From contig JALIGW010000040.1 of the NCBI GenBank assembly GCA_023053685.1, positions 1,572,781 through 1,636,780 of the forward strand: a DNA stretch of 64,000 nucleotides, read 5' to 3'. The notes beneath the pieces were generated by a model. That model was not told the origin of the DNA. It saw nothing but the letters and a program-made list of their open reading frames with translations, and did no database searches. A program made the translations under genes and the position numbers. Below are positions 34,677-45,054 of this stretch, piece after piece (the first letter of the stretch is position 1; every line of letters begins with the position of its first letter). Source of the DNA: Diadophis punctatus similis. Its lineage: Eukaryota > Chordata > Lepidosauria > Squamata > Dipsadidae.

Positions 34677-35280
34677 CCCCAAACTAAACATCTTGTTTGC
34701 ACTGGGAACTCTTCTAATGCAAAACTCTAATGCGAAAAATATGACAATCCATAGAGAAATAACTTACCAAGTCCAATGGCAGCCCCTATTAGCAATCCTA
34801 AGGGAATAGATAATGTATGTGCCAGTCAGATTTTTGACATATATACTAAGCTTCAAGTAAGAGATTTGTATTGCCAGGGGAAGTCAAGTTTAACACTTCC
34901 CAATGTTGTAAAGGAAAGATTGAATTTTTGAAAAACTGCTTCTGGACTTTGTGTTTGAGGTGGGGGGAAAATGAAACTTTGATTAATAGGTTTGTTGTTA
35001 TAGAAATGGGTAGTTTATATTACTATGTAAAAGTAAAAAGTTGAGGTTTGATATTATTATCTTATTCTACTGCATTAAAGGGAGTCGGAAATCAACACCT
35101 TTTCTTTCTCTTTTCCCCACATTTTCCCCTTCGCTTTTTCCTCCATAGTTGGGCTATGATGACGTGTATGCAGTTGCCATTCTCATTCTCTCCCTCTCTC
35201 TCCCCCCACCTCTCTCTCTCTCTAACACACACACACACACTTCTCACACTCAAACACCCCTACCAAAGATGCCTCTAATG

Positions 35281-36023
35281 CAGTGGTTCCCAACCTGGGG
35301 GTCGGGACCCCTTTGGGGGTCAAATGACCATTTTCCAGGGGTCGCCCTGGCATCCTCAGCTCCCCCCCACTGCCACAAGCCTGGCCATATTGCGGCCCAC
35401 AACCCGTGCCCCCACCGCGACCCACCCCGCGGCCGCCATTTGGGTTCTTTTACCCTCTGCGCATGCACAAAGCATTCTGCATGCACAGAGGGCAAAATAA
35501 TTCAAATGGCAGCATCCAGGCAGGCAGGGGAAGCGGGCAGGGGAAGCCCCGCGACCGCCACCGGCTCCATTGGCTCTGCGACGACCGACAGGCAAGAACG
35601 AACCAGGAGCATTTCACCCCTGTGAAAGGCGTGCGTGACTTTGGTGGGGCTGGGACAGGCAGCTGCCCAGAGAGAGCCATACCCTTCGCCCTGAACACTA
35701 CAGGTAGACGGGAGAGACTCTGCGAAGGGGGTGGCTCTCTCCGTGGAGCTGCCTGTCCCGGCCCTGCCAAAGTCATGCACGCCTTTCGCGATGGGGCTCG
35801 AAAAGCTCCCAGAGGCAACACGCGAAGCAAGTGGAGACCTCGCCCGATCAGGAGACTTTGCCCGGACGCCGCCATTTGGGTTCTTTTACCCTTTGCGCAT
35901 GCGCAGCACGTTTTGCGCATGCGCAGAGGGTAAAAGAACCCAAATGGTGGCGGCAAGGTGGGTCACGATGGGGGTGCGGGGGCTGGTCGCGGGTCACGGC
36001 ATTAGGAAGGTTGGGAACCACTG
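35281..36023. mobile_element. hAT-type element, 743 bp, perfect TSD
   Basis: Starts CAGTGGTTCCCAACCTGGGG and ends GGTTGGGAACCACTG, with duplication CTCTAATG at 35273-35280 and 36024-36031. Copy A has no such element at the matching position near 29330. The interior is CpG-rich with internal inverted repeats (GCATGCGCAGAGGGTAAAAG). Confidence 0.92.
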
Positions 36024-36141
36024 CTCTAATGTGAATAGAATAGAATAGATTTTTTTTGTTGATTATTAACAATTTTGTTGAAGTGTTAATAACTGTATTT
36101 CTCTCTTTTACATGGCCAAGTGAATCCAACTATTGTAACTA

Positions 36142-36581
36142 CTGTATTTTTTGGAGTATAAGAAGCACCTTTTTCCTCCCTAAAAGAGGCTAAAAATTTG
36201 GGTGCGTCTTATACTCCGAATATAGCTTTTCGAAGCTTTTCCCCCCAGCCCTAACGAGGTGCTAACTCCCTCTGAAAAAGGTCTTTTCAGCCCTAACGAG
36301 GTGCTAACGATCTTACCAGCTTGCAGCATTTTTTTTATTCCGACTTCCTTGAAGTAGTTTTTTACCAGCCCTAAGTCTTTGCAGGCTTGTTTTCATTCCT
36401 ATTCCCTCTGAAAAAGTTTTTTTCAGCCCTAACCAGGGGATAAAATAATGTGCTGAAGCTGAACAGACTAAGGACGCTAGCCAGATGAATACCTGGTAGG
36501 CAGATTTCCCCCCCTATTTTCCTCCCCCCAAACTAAGGTGTGTTTTATACTCCGGTGCGTCTTATACTCTGAAAAATACGG
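36142..36581. mobile_element. Tc1/mariner-type MITE, TA target, absent from copy A
   Basis: Ends CTGTATTTTTTGGAGTATAA and CTCTGAAAAATACGG, bordered by TA. Copy A reads AACTACATCATAC at this point (29390-29402), one base from the predicted empty site. Confidence 0.85.
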
Positions 36582-36784
36582 TATATCATACAAGGTTGAC
36601 AGCATGTTTATGACTCGAAAATTAATTAATTAAAAATTAAATTAATTGGTCTTATTTCTCACCCACTCTTGCTTTTAATGTTAATGCTGTTAACCTGCAA
36701 GTAAAAAACAGAAACTCTGGTAAGAAAATGATACACCTTCCAGCTATTAAATATTGACCCAGTCCCCCGTATATTATTTTTAGG

Positions 36785-36822
36785 TTTCGGTTTCTCAAGC
36801 AGCATTTTAATTTCGATTTCCC
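36785..36822 (-). promoter_or_regulatory. Paired ISRE-like motifs upstream of ISG12-like copy B
   Basis: TTTCGGTTTCTC (36785-36796) and TTTCGATTTCCC (36811-36822) read GAAACCGAAA and GAAATCGAAA on the gene strand. They are spaced as in copy A and lie about 90 bp upstream of the first listed exon. Confidence 0.62.
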
Positions 36823-36896
36823 AGCAGAGGAAAAGAATCAAGGACCTCCCTGTGGGTTGATGGCAACCCATGAGGCCATTGCAATAATATTCACAT

Positions 36897-37063
36897 CAGT
36901 AGTGGGTTCTAAATTAGGTTGCTACCGGTTTGCGTGCACGCTCGCGCTCGGGTGCGATGCTTCTGCGCATGTGCAGAAGCATCCCGGGCAGGTGGGCGGA
37001 GCTTCCCGCTGCTGCCGCTACCGGTTTGCAGAACCGGGCCGAACCGGAAACAACCCACCACTG
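36897..37063. mobile_element. Short hAT-type element, perfect TSD and empty-site paralog
   Basis: Starts CAGTAGTGGGTTCTAAATTA and ends GAAACAACCCACCACTG. The duplication ATTCACAT is perfect (36889-36896 and 37064-37071). Copy A carries the unoccupied sequence ATATTCATATCCTGAC near 30148. Confidence 0.94.
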
Positions 37064-37101
37064 ATTCACATCCTGACAATTTGCTGAGGGACGGTAATCT
37101 T

Positions 37102-37497
37102 CTTTTTTTAAAAAAATAATTTTTATTGAGATATAAATATTAAAAAAGACAAACATACATTGGACAAAACATTATATGTACTTATGTGTACATATATACA
37201 TGCAAACCTTTACGGTAAACGTCTTCCGCACATTCTAAAATTTTTCTAATTATTATGTTTTCGGTCGGTACGTCACCTTGTTTCCAATATTGCGCTAAAC
37301 ATATTCTTGCCGCTGTCAATATATGAATTATAATGTACCAGTATTTGTTTTCTATGGTTCGTTCTAACATTCCTAAGAGAAAAATTTCTGGTTTAATATT
37401 TATTTTTGGGGTAGTTATTTCTTCAAGCCAATTATGGATTGTTTACCAAAATTTTTTGACTTTAGGGCAGGTCAACCACATATGATAATATGTTCCA
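37102..37497 (-). mobile_element. 5'-truncated L1 insertion with 13-bp TSD
   Basis: The 13-bp duplication GGACGGTAATCTT flanks the insert (37089-37101 and 37498-37510). Poly-T at the left gives the minus orientation. The minus frame includes a WLTCPK-type motif and ends like L1 ORF2 C-termini. Copy A keeps the uninterrupted site (GAGGGAATGTAATTTTCATC). Confidence 0.85.
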
Positions 37498-37510
37498 GGA
37501 CGGTAATCTT

Positions 37511-38933
37511 CATCTGTCACAAGGCTGCTTGGTTTATGTAATGCTGAACTGCAAGGTTCAGATAACAAGCAGGAAGGAAACAGATCAGGTTTTTAGGCTT
37601 GTTACTGTTTGCAAACTTTTTCTGGATGTTCCTAGAGCAACTGGATGAAACTTGCAATAAACAGAAACCTTATGTAAACTACCGATCACGTAGGCACAAT
37701 TCAGAAGGACATATATAGTGATATGTGGGTAATTGTTCAACAACCGCAACACTAGCTGCCAAATGACCACAACTGAGCCCAAAATTTATGTTGCTAAGTG
37801 AAACATTTGTCAGGTAAATTTTGCCTCCGTTTACAACCTTTCTTGCCACAGTTGTTAAGCAAATCATTGCAGTTGTTAAGTTAGTAATGTTGTTAAGTGA
37901 ATCTGGCTTCCCCAGATTCCTTTGTTTATCAGAAGGTCACAAAAGCTGATCACATGACCCTGGGACAATGCAACCGTCATAAATACGAGTCAGTTGCCAA
38001 GCTCCTGCAACTTCTTCTCTTCTCTTCTCTTCTCTTCTCTTCTCTTCTCTTCTCTTCTCTTCTCTTCTCTTCTCTTCTCTTCTCTTCTCTTCTCTTTTCA
38101 TCTCTCCCCCCTCCCCCTCTCCAGCCCTGCCCTGCCCTGCCCTCTCCCCTGCCCTCTCCCCTCCCCTGTCCTCCCTCTCCCCCCTCCCCTGTCCCCTCCT
38201 CTCCCCCCTCCTGCAGAAGTGTGCGGGCAGGTGCACAGAAGCATCCGGGGCAGGTGGGCGAAGCCTCCTGCCGCTGCCGCTGCCGCTACCGGCTCATAGA
38301 ACCGTACCATACCGGTAGCAACCCACCGCTGCCTTGCAGGTACACCTGGCTAGTTTTGTGGCAAATAATTTCTGGACCATCTGCAGCGCAGAGGAAAAGG
38401 AGAAGATGGACACGCATGTGAGGACAACATTTCCCAAATGGCGCGATTTACGTATTTACACGTGATGCTGCAATGCAGGTACCTAATGGTGGCCTTTGTA
38501 TGATGATTTCACAGCATGTGGATGGTCCTTTTTGTTCCATTGTGGTTTGCTACAGATGCTGCTAGCCCTCAACTGCACGCCCAGTTCTGAGGCTGGTGGC
38601 CCTATCAATCATTTAAACATGTAAATAAATTGATTACTTAATAAGATGATAAATGCATAAATAAATACACCTTTACTACTTTTTCTTCCGTATTGTATCA
38701 AAATGAATAAAACAAAATAATAATAAATAAATATATTTCCCCAGCCTTTTTCTACTTTTTCTTCAATATTGTATCAAAATGAATAAAAGGACATGCTTGG
38801 TCATTCTAAAATCTGTTGTTTTTGAATAAAAGGAAACATGAACTGATATGGACACTGGTTTTTTAATTTTATTTTAATGTCTCATGTACAAAAGCACCAA
38901 CAAAAATAATAATAAAGTCCTCTCCCTTTTTGT
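37511..38933. other. Intergenic space between ISG12-like copy B and FABP10
   Basis: To about 37770 it duplicates copy A upstream DNA. Then comes an inverted 'GACTTACAAC' MITE (about 37740-37990), the TTCTC array and C-rich tract (38016-38215), and a hAT end CCGGTAGCAACCCACCGCTG at about 38333. 38400-38930 is AT-rich without a seen gene and should include the FABP10 3' UTR. Confidence 0.5.
38016..38215. repeat. (TTCTC)n array and adjoining C/T-rich tract
   Basis: About sixteen TTCTC units to 38097, then a CCCCTCCCCTG-type polypyrimidine tract. Confidence 0.93.
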
Positions 38934-41900
38934 TTAAATCTTCTTGCTCCTTCGGGTGAATGAGGCTGAGCCACAGGAAATAGTCTGTGGGAGAAAAGTG
39001 AAGATAGGAGCCTTAAATAATTAAAGCCTTAAGAAATTAAAATGACTTTTAATTATCCATTGTAAAGCTTCTGTAGGCATAACAAAATATATTTCACCAC
39101 AACTATAGCACTTTAAAATTGCAGCAGGCAAGAATTAGGAGGAAAATGACTACATCTTTGAATCAATGGCATTTTAAAAGGTGAGGAACTGCACTAGTTG
39201 ATAAAACACAGGAATTTTATTTATTTAAGAATTTACTTTACTTCTTATTTCTGTTTCTTAATTTCAGTAACAAAGTTTCTCCAGGGCCCTTCTTTTGACA
39301 TCAAACAAGTGTAGATGCTAAAAATCTTTGCTTTTGTTTCTCTCTCTTTTTAACAGAATAACAGAGTTGGAAGGGACCTTAGAGGTCTTCTAGTCCAACC
39401 CAGAGGTGGGTTGCTCCCGGTTCGGACCGGTTCTATAGAACCGGTAGCAGGAATTTCCCCCCGCTCGTCGAACCGGGAGCGATGGCCGGCTGGCCACGCC
39501 CCCAAACCGGCTCTCTCGGCAGCGCTGTAGGTGCCACCATCTTTTTGTTGGCTTCTGTGCAGGCGCAGAAGCTGTTTTTTATTTCTGCGCATGCGCAGAA
39601 GCTGAGTTTTCAGCACTGTGCATGCGTGCACGCACGCACGCCCACACAGCGCAGGAAGAAGCAAACCGGCGGCGAGGTAAGTGAGAACTTACCCCTGGTC
39701 CAACCCCGTTTAAATTATTACACATTGCTTGGGTAATGATTCTTGCATATTTCCAATGAAGTCAACTTCCATATTCTCGTCACTCAAGCATACAAGAAAA
39801 CTTGCATGCTTGACTGTAGACAGCCATCAGACAAATGGCTGTCCAATCCAGGGGTGAAATGCTGCCGATTCAGGAGGGCCAGTCAGTCGTTGCAGAGCAG
39901 ATGGAGCTGGCGGTGGTTGCGGCGCGGGGCTTCTCCCGCCCGCTTCCCCCGCCCGCCTGGATGCCGCCATTTGAGTTCTTCTACGCTCTGTGCATGCACA
40001 GAACGCTTTGCACATGCGCAGAGGGCAAAATAACCCAAATGGCGGCATCCAGCTAGGCGGGGGAAGCGGGCAGGAGAAGCCCTGTGCCGCGACCGCCGCC
40101 AGCTCCATCGGCTCTGCAACGACCGACTGGCCCTCCCGAACCGGCAGCATTTCACCACTGGTCCAATCTCTTCTTAAAAGCCTCCAGTGATGGTGCACCC
40201 ACAACTTCTGGAGGCAAGCTGTTCCACTGATTAATTGTCAGGAAATTTCTTCTTATTCTTATTTCTAGGTTGGTTCTTTCCATTAAACCATCCTTTTACT
40301 TTTGAACACTATTTTTACCTATCTAAGATGTTTGTCTTGGATTCATTAAAAGAAAAAAAGAGATCATCTGTATAGGTGGAGGTTACAATTTACAAGTAAT
40401 GGTAGTTGTTTTATAGCTATGGTAGTAAACCCCTTTAAGTGAACCCCAATTCCTGATGCCTATGTGAATACACCATGCAGTTTTCTTGCATGCTTTGAGT
40501 GCAGTGAATAAGGAAGTTGACTTCGCTGGAAATCTGCAAAATCCATTACCCAAGCAAAAGGGAAGGGAACATTTCTAAATCCAGAACAATGAGATGATAT
40601 CTGCAAGTGACTCTGGCAGATACTTCCCTATTTCATTAAAATGAAAGAAGGAAGAGATAGAATGGACTTGTAAGATTCTGTTATTACGGCCAATGTCCAT
40701 GCAGGTAATTTTAGCCTTCCTGATCTGGTCTGTTTGGGGAGGCAGGCTGACAGAGAATATCTAGCCATTTTTTCAATTGCCTTTGATTTTTCCGACATAC
40801 AGATTTAACAGAGTTGGAAGGGACTTTGTTGGTCATCTAGTCCAACCCCCGCCCAAGCAGGAGACCCTACACCATTTCTGACAGATGGCAGTCCAGTCTC
40901 TTCTTGAAAGCCTCCAGTGATGAAGCTCCCACAACTTTTCAAGGCAAGCTGTTCCATTGGTCGATTGTTCTCACTGTCAGAAAATTTATCCTTATTTCCA
41001 GGTTGAATCTCTCTTTGTTCAGTTTCCATCCATTGTTCCTTGTCTGGCCTTCAGGTGCCTTGAAAAACAGTTTGACCCCCTCCTCTCTGTGGCAGCCCCT
41101 CAAATATGGGAAGACTGCTATCCTGTCTCCCCTGGTCCTTCTCTTAACTAGACTAGCCAGGCCCAGTTCCTGCAACCGTTCATCATATGTTTTAGCCTCC
41201 AGTCCCCTAATCATCTTTGTTGCTCTTCTCTGCACTCTTTTTAGAGTCTCAACATCTTTTTAATAGTGTGGTAACCAAAACTGGATGATCATGATCACTA
41301 ATGATTCTTTGACTTGTACTATGTATCTATAACATCTAAGCCAGTGTTTCCCAATCATGGCAAACTTTAAGACCTGTGGACTTCAACTCCCATAATTCCT
41401 AAGCCAGCATGGCTGGCTGGGGAATTCTGGGAGTTGAAGTCCACAGGTCTTAAAGTTGCCATGGTTGAGAAACCATGATCTAAGCTTTAGCTTTACAATT
41501 TGTGCTTCCAATGAACAGTCAGGGTTGACTTCATTCTAAGAGAGTGACACCATTGTTCTCCAGCACATTTCAGCCTAGTGTGTAGAAAATCTCAGCTTGT
41601 ACATCATGCAGACTGAGAAAACTCGGTTAATTGAGGAAACGGGTTCCATATTCGCTAGGGCTGTGTCAGCAAACCACAGCCTTATGAATCAACTTCTTAC
41701 CCTATCTTCCAGGGGGAAATTAATTTTTTACTCTTCCTGTCTATTAAACTATAACATTGACTTACCTCCACCATTTCATTGCCTACAATTTGTTGCTCGT
41801 GGATGAATTTGTCTGACTTGGCTATTAATTTTCCATCCGTGAGATTTACTGTGCACTGTAAAACAATGAAACCATTACTGAACATGGAGCAAACAGCAAG

Positions 41901-42883
41901 AAATACCGTATTTTTTGGAGTATAAGATGCACCTTTTTCCTCCCTAAAAGTGGCTGAAAATTTGGGTGCGTCTTATACTTCGAATGTAGCTTTTTTTTCC
42001 AGCCCTAACTAGGTGCTAACAGATCTTCCCAGCTCTTACCTTGCAGGCTCTTTCATTGTTACTCTCTCAGAAGAATGTTTTTCCAGCCCTAAGTCTTTGC
42101 AGGGTTTTTTTCATTGCTCTACTTGCTCTGAATAAGTTTTTTTCTAGCCCTAACTAGGTGCTAATGATCTTCCCAGCTCTTACTGGCTTGCATGCTCTTT
42201 CATTGTTACTCTCTCCGAAGAAGGTTTTTTTAAGTCCTAACCAGGGGATAAAATAATGTGCTGAAGCTGACCAGACTAAGGACGCTAGCCAGATGAATAC
42301 CTGGTAGGCAGATTGTTTTCTCCTATTTTCTTCCCCCAAAACTAAGGTGCGTCTTATACTCCGGTGCGTCTTATACTCCGAAAAATACGGTATGTAGATG
42401 GCTAACAACAATTGGGTCCAAGCCACCAGAAACTGTAAAGATAATGTTAGAAAAAGACCAATGTTTGGGGGGGGGAACAAAATTGTGCTGAAGTTACAAC
42501 CTTGAGTCAATAAAATGCAGAGATATTTTGCCATAGATTTCAATAGCAAAGGTTTCCTGCAGTGGTCCCAAAGGTGCTTTTATCAAAAGGCAACTGAACT
42601 TTTCTTGATTTTTTCCCCATTGAAAATGTTTTGCTTCACAATCAAGAAGTTTCTTCAGTTCTAACTTGGATGAGAAACAAAATATTTTCAAAGGAAAAAA
42701 GCAAGGAAGTCCAGGTATCTTTTGGAAAAAGCACCTTTGGGCCAACTATGACCTGGATGATTGAGAATCTCCATAGACGTTTCCTATAATCTGTCCAGAA
42801 AATTATAGAAAAACCTAAGATGGGCAGTTCCAGGATTGGAGTCTCCATAACTAGCCTTAAGATTTTCAGGTCAAGGAGACCAT

Positions 42884-42954
<71 letters not shown>

Positions 42955-42973
42955 CTCTCTCTCTCTCTCTTTC

Positions 42974-43016
<43 letters not shown>

Positions 43017-43035
43017 CTCTCTCTCTCTTTCTTTC

Positions 43036-43102
<67 letters not shown>

Positions 43103-43121
43103 CTCTCTCTCTCTTTCTTTC

Positions 43122-43176
<55 letters not shown>

Positions 43177-43199
43177 CTCTCTCTCTCTCTCTTTCTTTC

Positions 43200-43250
<51 letters not shown>

Positions 43251-43273
43251 CTCTCTCTCTCTCTCTTTCTTTC

Positions 43274-43358
<85 letters not shown>

Positions 43359-43359
43359 C

Positions 43360-43414
<55 letters not shown>

Positions 43415-44109
43415 CTCACTCACTCACTCACTCATTTATTCATTCATTCATTCATTCATTGAACTTTTCATATTTTTGAACTGCCCATCTCTCTTAGAGA
43501 GGGACTCTGGGCAGTGTACAATAAAATGTCAAATAGTTGAGTATGACTCACCTTGACTTTTTTTCCATCCATGGTGGTCATTTCTGCTTCTTTTCCCAAC
43601 ATGAACGTGTTTGTAACAGATTTGTTGGGGTTTTTCGTGGTGATCACAAAAGTATTCCCGGTCTGATGGATTTCAGTTATGGGCTTGATGTCTTTGGCGG
43701 TTTTAATGATATCATCTGATAGGGCTGAGGAAGATGGGAGAGAAGATGATAGAATCCAGAATTCCCCAGCCAGCTAAGTCTACACATCTTAAAATTGCCA
43801 AGGTTGAGAAAGACTATCTAGCTACAGGTAAGGATCATTCCTTCCTCCTTGAGTCTGAGTAACTGCTCTGTAGGACTGTTTTAAATAACTGTTTGCTCCT
43901 CATTGTAGGTTGCTTAGCTTTCCAGTTGTCCTCTTACCCAGAGGACCCTATGCTCAAGATGGAATCGGGTCTCCTGTCAAAACCTCAGATTCTGCTTTAG
44001 AGATCCTCTTCGTTTTGGCAAAAAAGAATGCCTGTAGCTTACCAATTGCTTTCAGGAAGTCTTCATACTTCTCTTGGGTGTAGACTTGCCAGGTACCATC
44101 AAACGCCAT
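38934..44109 (-). CDS. FABP10A: FABP10, liver basic fatty-acid/bile-acid binding protein
   Basis: Four minus-strand coding exons, 44109-44043, 43724-43552, 41855-41766 and 38984-38934, total 381 nt and give 126 residues, the family norm, with the classic four-exon FABP layout and intact GT-AG sites. The start reads MAFDGTWQVYTQEKYEDFLK. Exon 2 has ALSDDIIKTAKDIKPITEIH (helix-turn-helix lid) and KEAEMTTMDGKKVK. Exon 3 is CTVNLTDGKLIAKSDKF onward. The end is SFTRRSKKI. This matches the avian liver basic FABP pattern better than FABP1, FABP2 or FABP6. The protein is a cytosolic ten-strand beta-barrel that binds bile acids and fatty acids in hepatocytes of non-placental vertebrates. Intron 2 carries a large (CTTT)n array; intron 3 carries CR1 and hAT insertions. 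The gene is well preserved; the A suffix is by analogy. Confidence 0.93.
39401..39697. mobile_element. hAT-type element in CR1, perfect TSD
   Basis: Starts CAGAGGTGGGTTGCTCCCGG and ends GAGAACTTACCCCTG, with duplication GTCCAACC (39393-39400 and 39698-39705) formed from CR1 sequence. Confidence 0.92.
39849..40160. mobile_element. hAT-type element in CR1, perfect TSD, second family
   Basis: Starts CAGGGGTGAAATGCTGCCGA and ends CGGCAGCATTTCACCACTG, with duplication GTCCAATC (39841-39848 and 40161-40168). The ends form long inverted repeats. Confidence 0.92.
40803..41275 (-). mobile_element. CR1 LINE 3' fragment with ORF2 C-terminus
   Basis: The minus frame reads [20 protein letters not shown], then LASLVKRRTRGDRIAVF, the conserved CR1 ORF2 C-terminal motif. 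The plus strand shows AGAGTTGGAAGGGACTTTGT at the 3' terminus. Confidence 0.9.
41342..41477. mobile_element. Palindromic hAT-type MITE, perfect TSD
   Basis: 136 bp, the same length as the 2645 copy. Perfect duplication ATCTAAGC (41334-41341 and 41478-41485). The arms meet at CAGCCATGCTGG-type sequence. Confidence 0.92.
41906..42390. mobile_element. Tc1/mariner-type MITE in FABP10 intron 2
   Basis: Inverted termini CCGTATTTTTTGGAGTATAA and CTTATACTCCGAAAAATACGG, TA on both sides. The interior has repeated CAGCCCTAA and GAGGTGCTAAC-like phrases shared with 36142 and 48759. Confidence 0.85.
42880..43440. repeat. (CTTT)n / (CT)n array, about 550 bp, FABP10 intron 2
   Basis: Six cycles of a long CTTT run followed by a short CT run give a higher-order period of roughly 60-90 bp. 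It ends in CTCA and ATTC units. All long frames through it (Lys/Glu/Arg or Phe/Leu/Ser) are artefacts. Confidence 0.97.
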
Positions 44110-45054
44110 GTTGGCAACACCACTGGATGCTTCCTATTGGGAAAGGCCAGTGGGGCATCTCCTGGCAATGGCTGCCTTTATACAGGAGGGAATCTTTTAC
44201 CCTGCCCAAATCTGAGCTGTGCACTTTTGAGCCATCAATCATTAATCTTCCATTTGTACTTTGTGAGAATAACCTCTCGTTCATCATGCCAGAAAAAGCC
44301 TTGGCTGACTCCATAGAAGAATATTATTTGCTAAATTCCATGGCTAAGTTCAGGGAATCATTGTAAGAAAAAAAACCCTCTTATTTCTACTTCTAAATTT
44401 TATATTTGAAAACCACATCAGTCTACTTTTATATCTGACTGAGGCTTACCCATAGTTCTCTTCCTAAAAAAGTAGCTCTTTGGCTTGTTTATCTTTTGAA
44501 TTAATTAATTAATGGTTAGTCACATTGGCTAAATCCCATAGAATCACATTTATAAGGATTTTTTAATATCAAGAGTTGATCTACTTCAGAGTATAAAGCA
44601 TGTCAACTGGTGGAATCTGGATAAGATGTCAAGATCAGGTTGAATTAAATGGACCATCAGGACTATGAGGAAAAAATGGGGACTAAATGTCTGACTGGGT
44701 TCATTCATAATGCTTAAGTTTGGCTTATTGGATAAACCCCAGTTGACAGAGTTTATGAAACACATTCAGATGAACCCAATAACAAATTAAACAATAATGC
44801 GGTTAGATGGGTTATGATTAAACATGCATGAACTCAGCCATGGTAGTTTGTAAAGTATATCACAATGTTTGAACACAGCAATTGTGGTTATGAAAGAAAC
44901 CATGACCATATCAACATAGTGTGAACTTATCTACTAGAGGAAAAAAGGGTTACTACCAAACAATATTTCCTGGGTGGGATTATCTCACTCATACTTTTCT
45001 TAAAGTAGCTGTCAAAGTACAGTTTTCCTAAAACCACATAACAGCCTTTCGGAC
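44110..45054. other. FABP10 upstream region
   Basis: Upstream of the minus-strand FABP10 gene; the promoter should lie in the first few hundred bases. TTTATACAGG on the plus strand near 44174 is not clearly a TATA element. No other gene seen. Confidence 0.4.

Larger units (their letters stand above)
32404..36694 (-). pseudogene. IFI6/IFI27 (ISG12)-like copy B, probably non-functional
   Basis: Minus-strand segments homologous to copy A: 36694-36663, micro-exon 34797-34768 (LLIGAAIGLG) and 32565-32404 ([20 protein letters not shown], then [18 protein letters not shown]). Exon 3 is well conserved and open, and all splice sites are good. Two defects stand out. The copy A initiator ATGG reads GTGG here with no in-frame ATG in that exon, and no copy of the terminal exon is found between copy B and copy A. 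It could still be transcribed and spliced onward into copy A exons, or start in an unseen upstream exon. Introns contain five post-duplication transposons. Decay at the start with an intact core suggests recent loss. Confidence 0.72.
39352..40320 (-). mobile_element. CR1 LINE 3' fragment split by two hAT elements
   Basis: AACAGAGTTGGAAGGGACCT and TCTTCTAGTCCAACC at the left continue after the insertions as CAATCTCTTCTTAAAAGCC and AGCTGTTCCACTGATTAATT. This is the inverted CR1 3' region. hAT elements occupy 39401-39697 and 39849-40160. Confidence 0.82.

Noticed and set aside
35149..35956. Overlapping frames on both strands
   Set aside because: They lie in the hAT element 35281-36023, which is GC-rich and internally repeated; no protein signature.
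42820..43479. Long open frames of Phe/Leu/Ser or Lys/Glu/Arg repeats (180-220 codons)
   Set aside because: Translations of the (CTTT)n/(CT)n array in an intron; all frames stay open because the repeat lacks stops.
43537..43719. Plus-strand 60-codon frame
   Set aside because: Antisense shadow of FABP10 exon 2.
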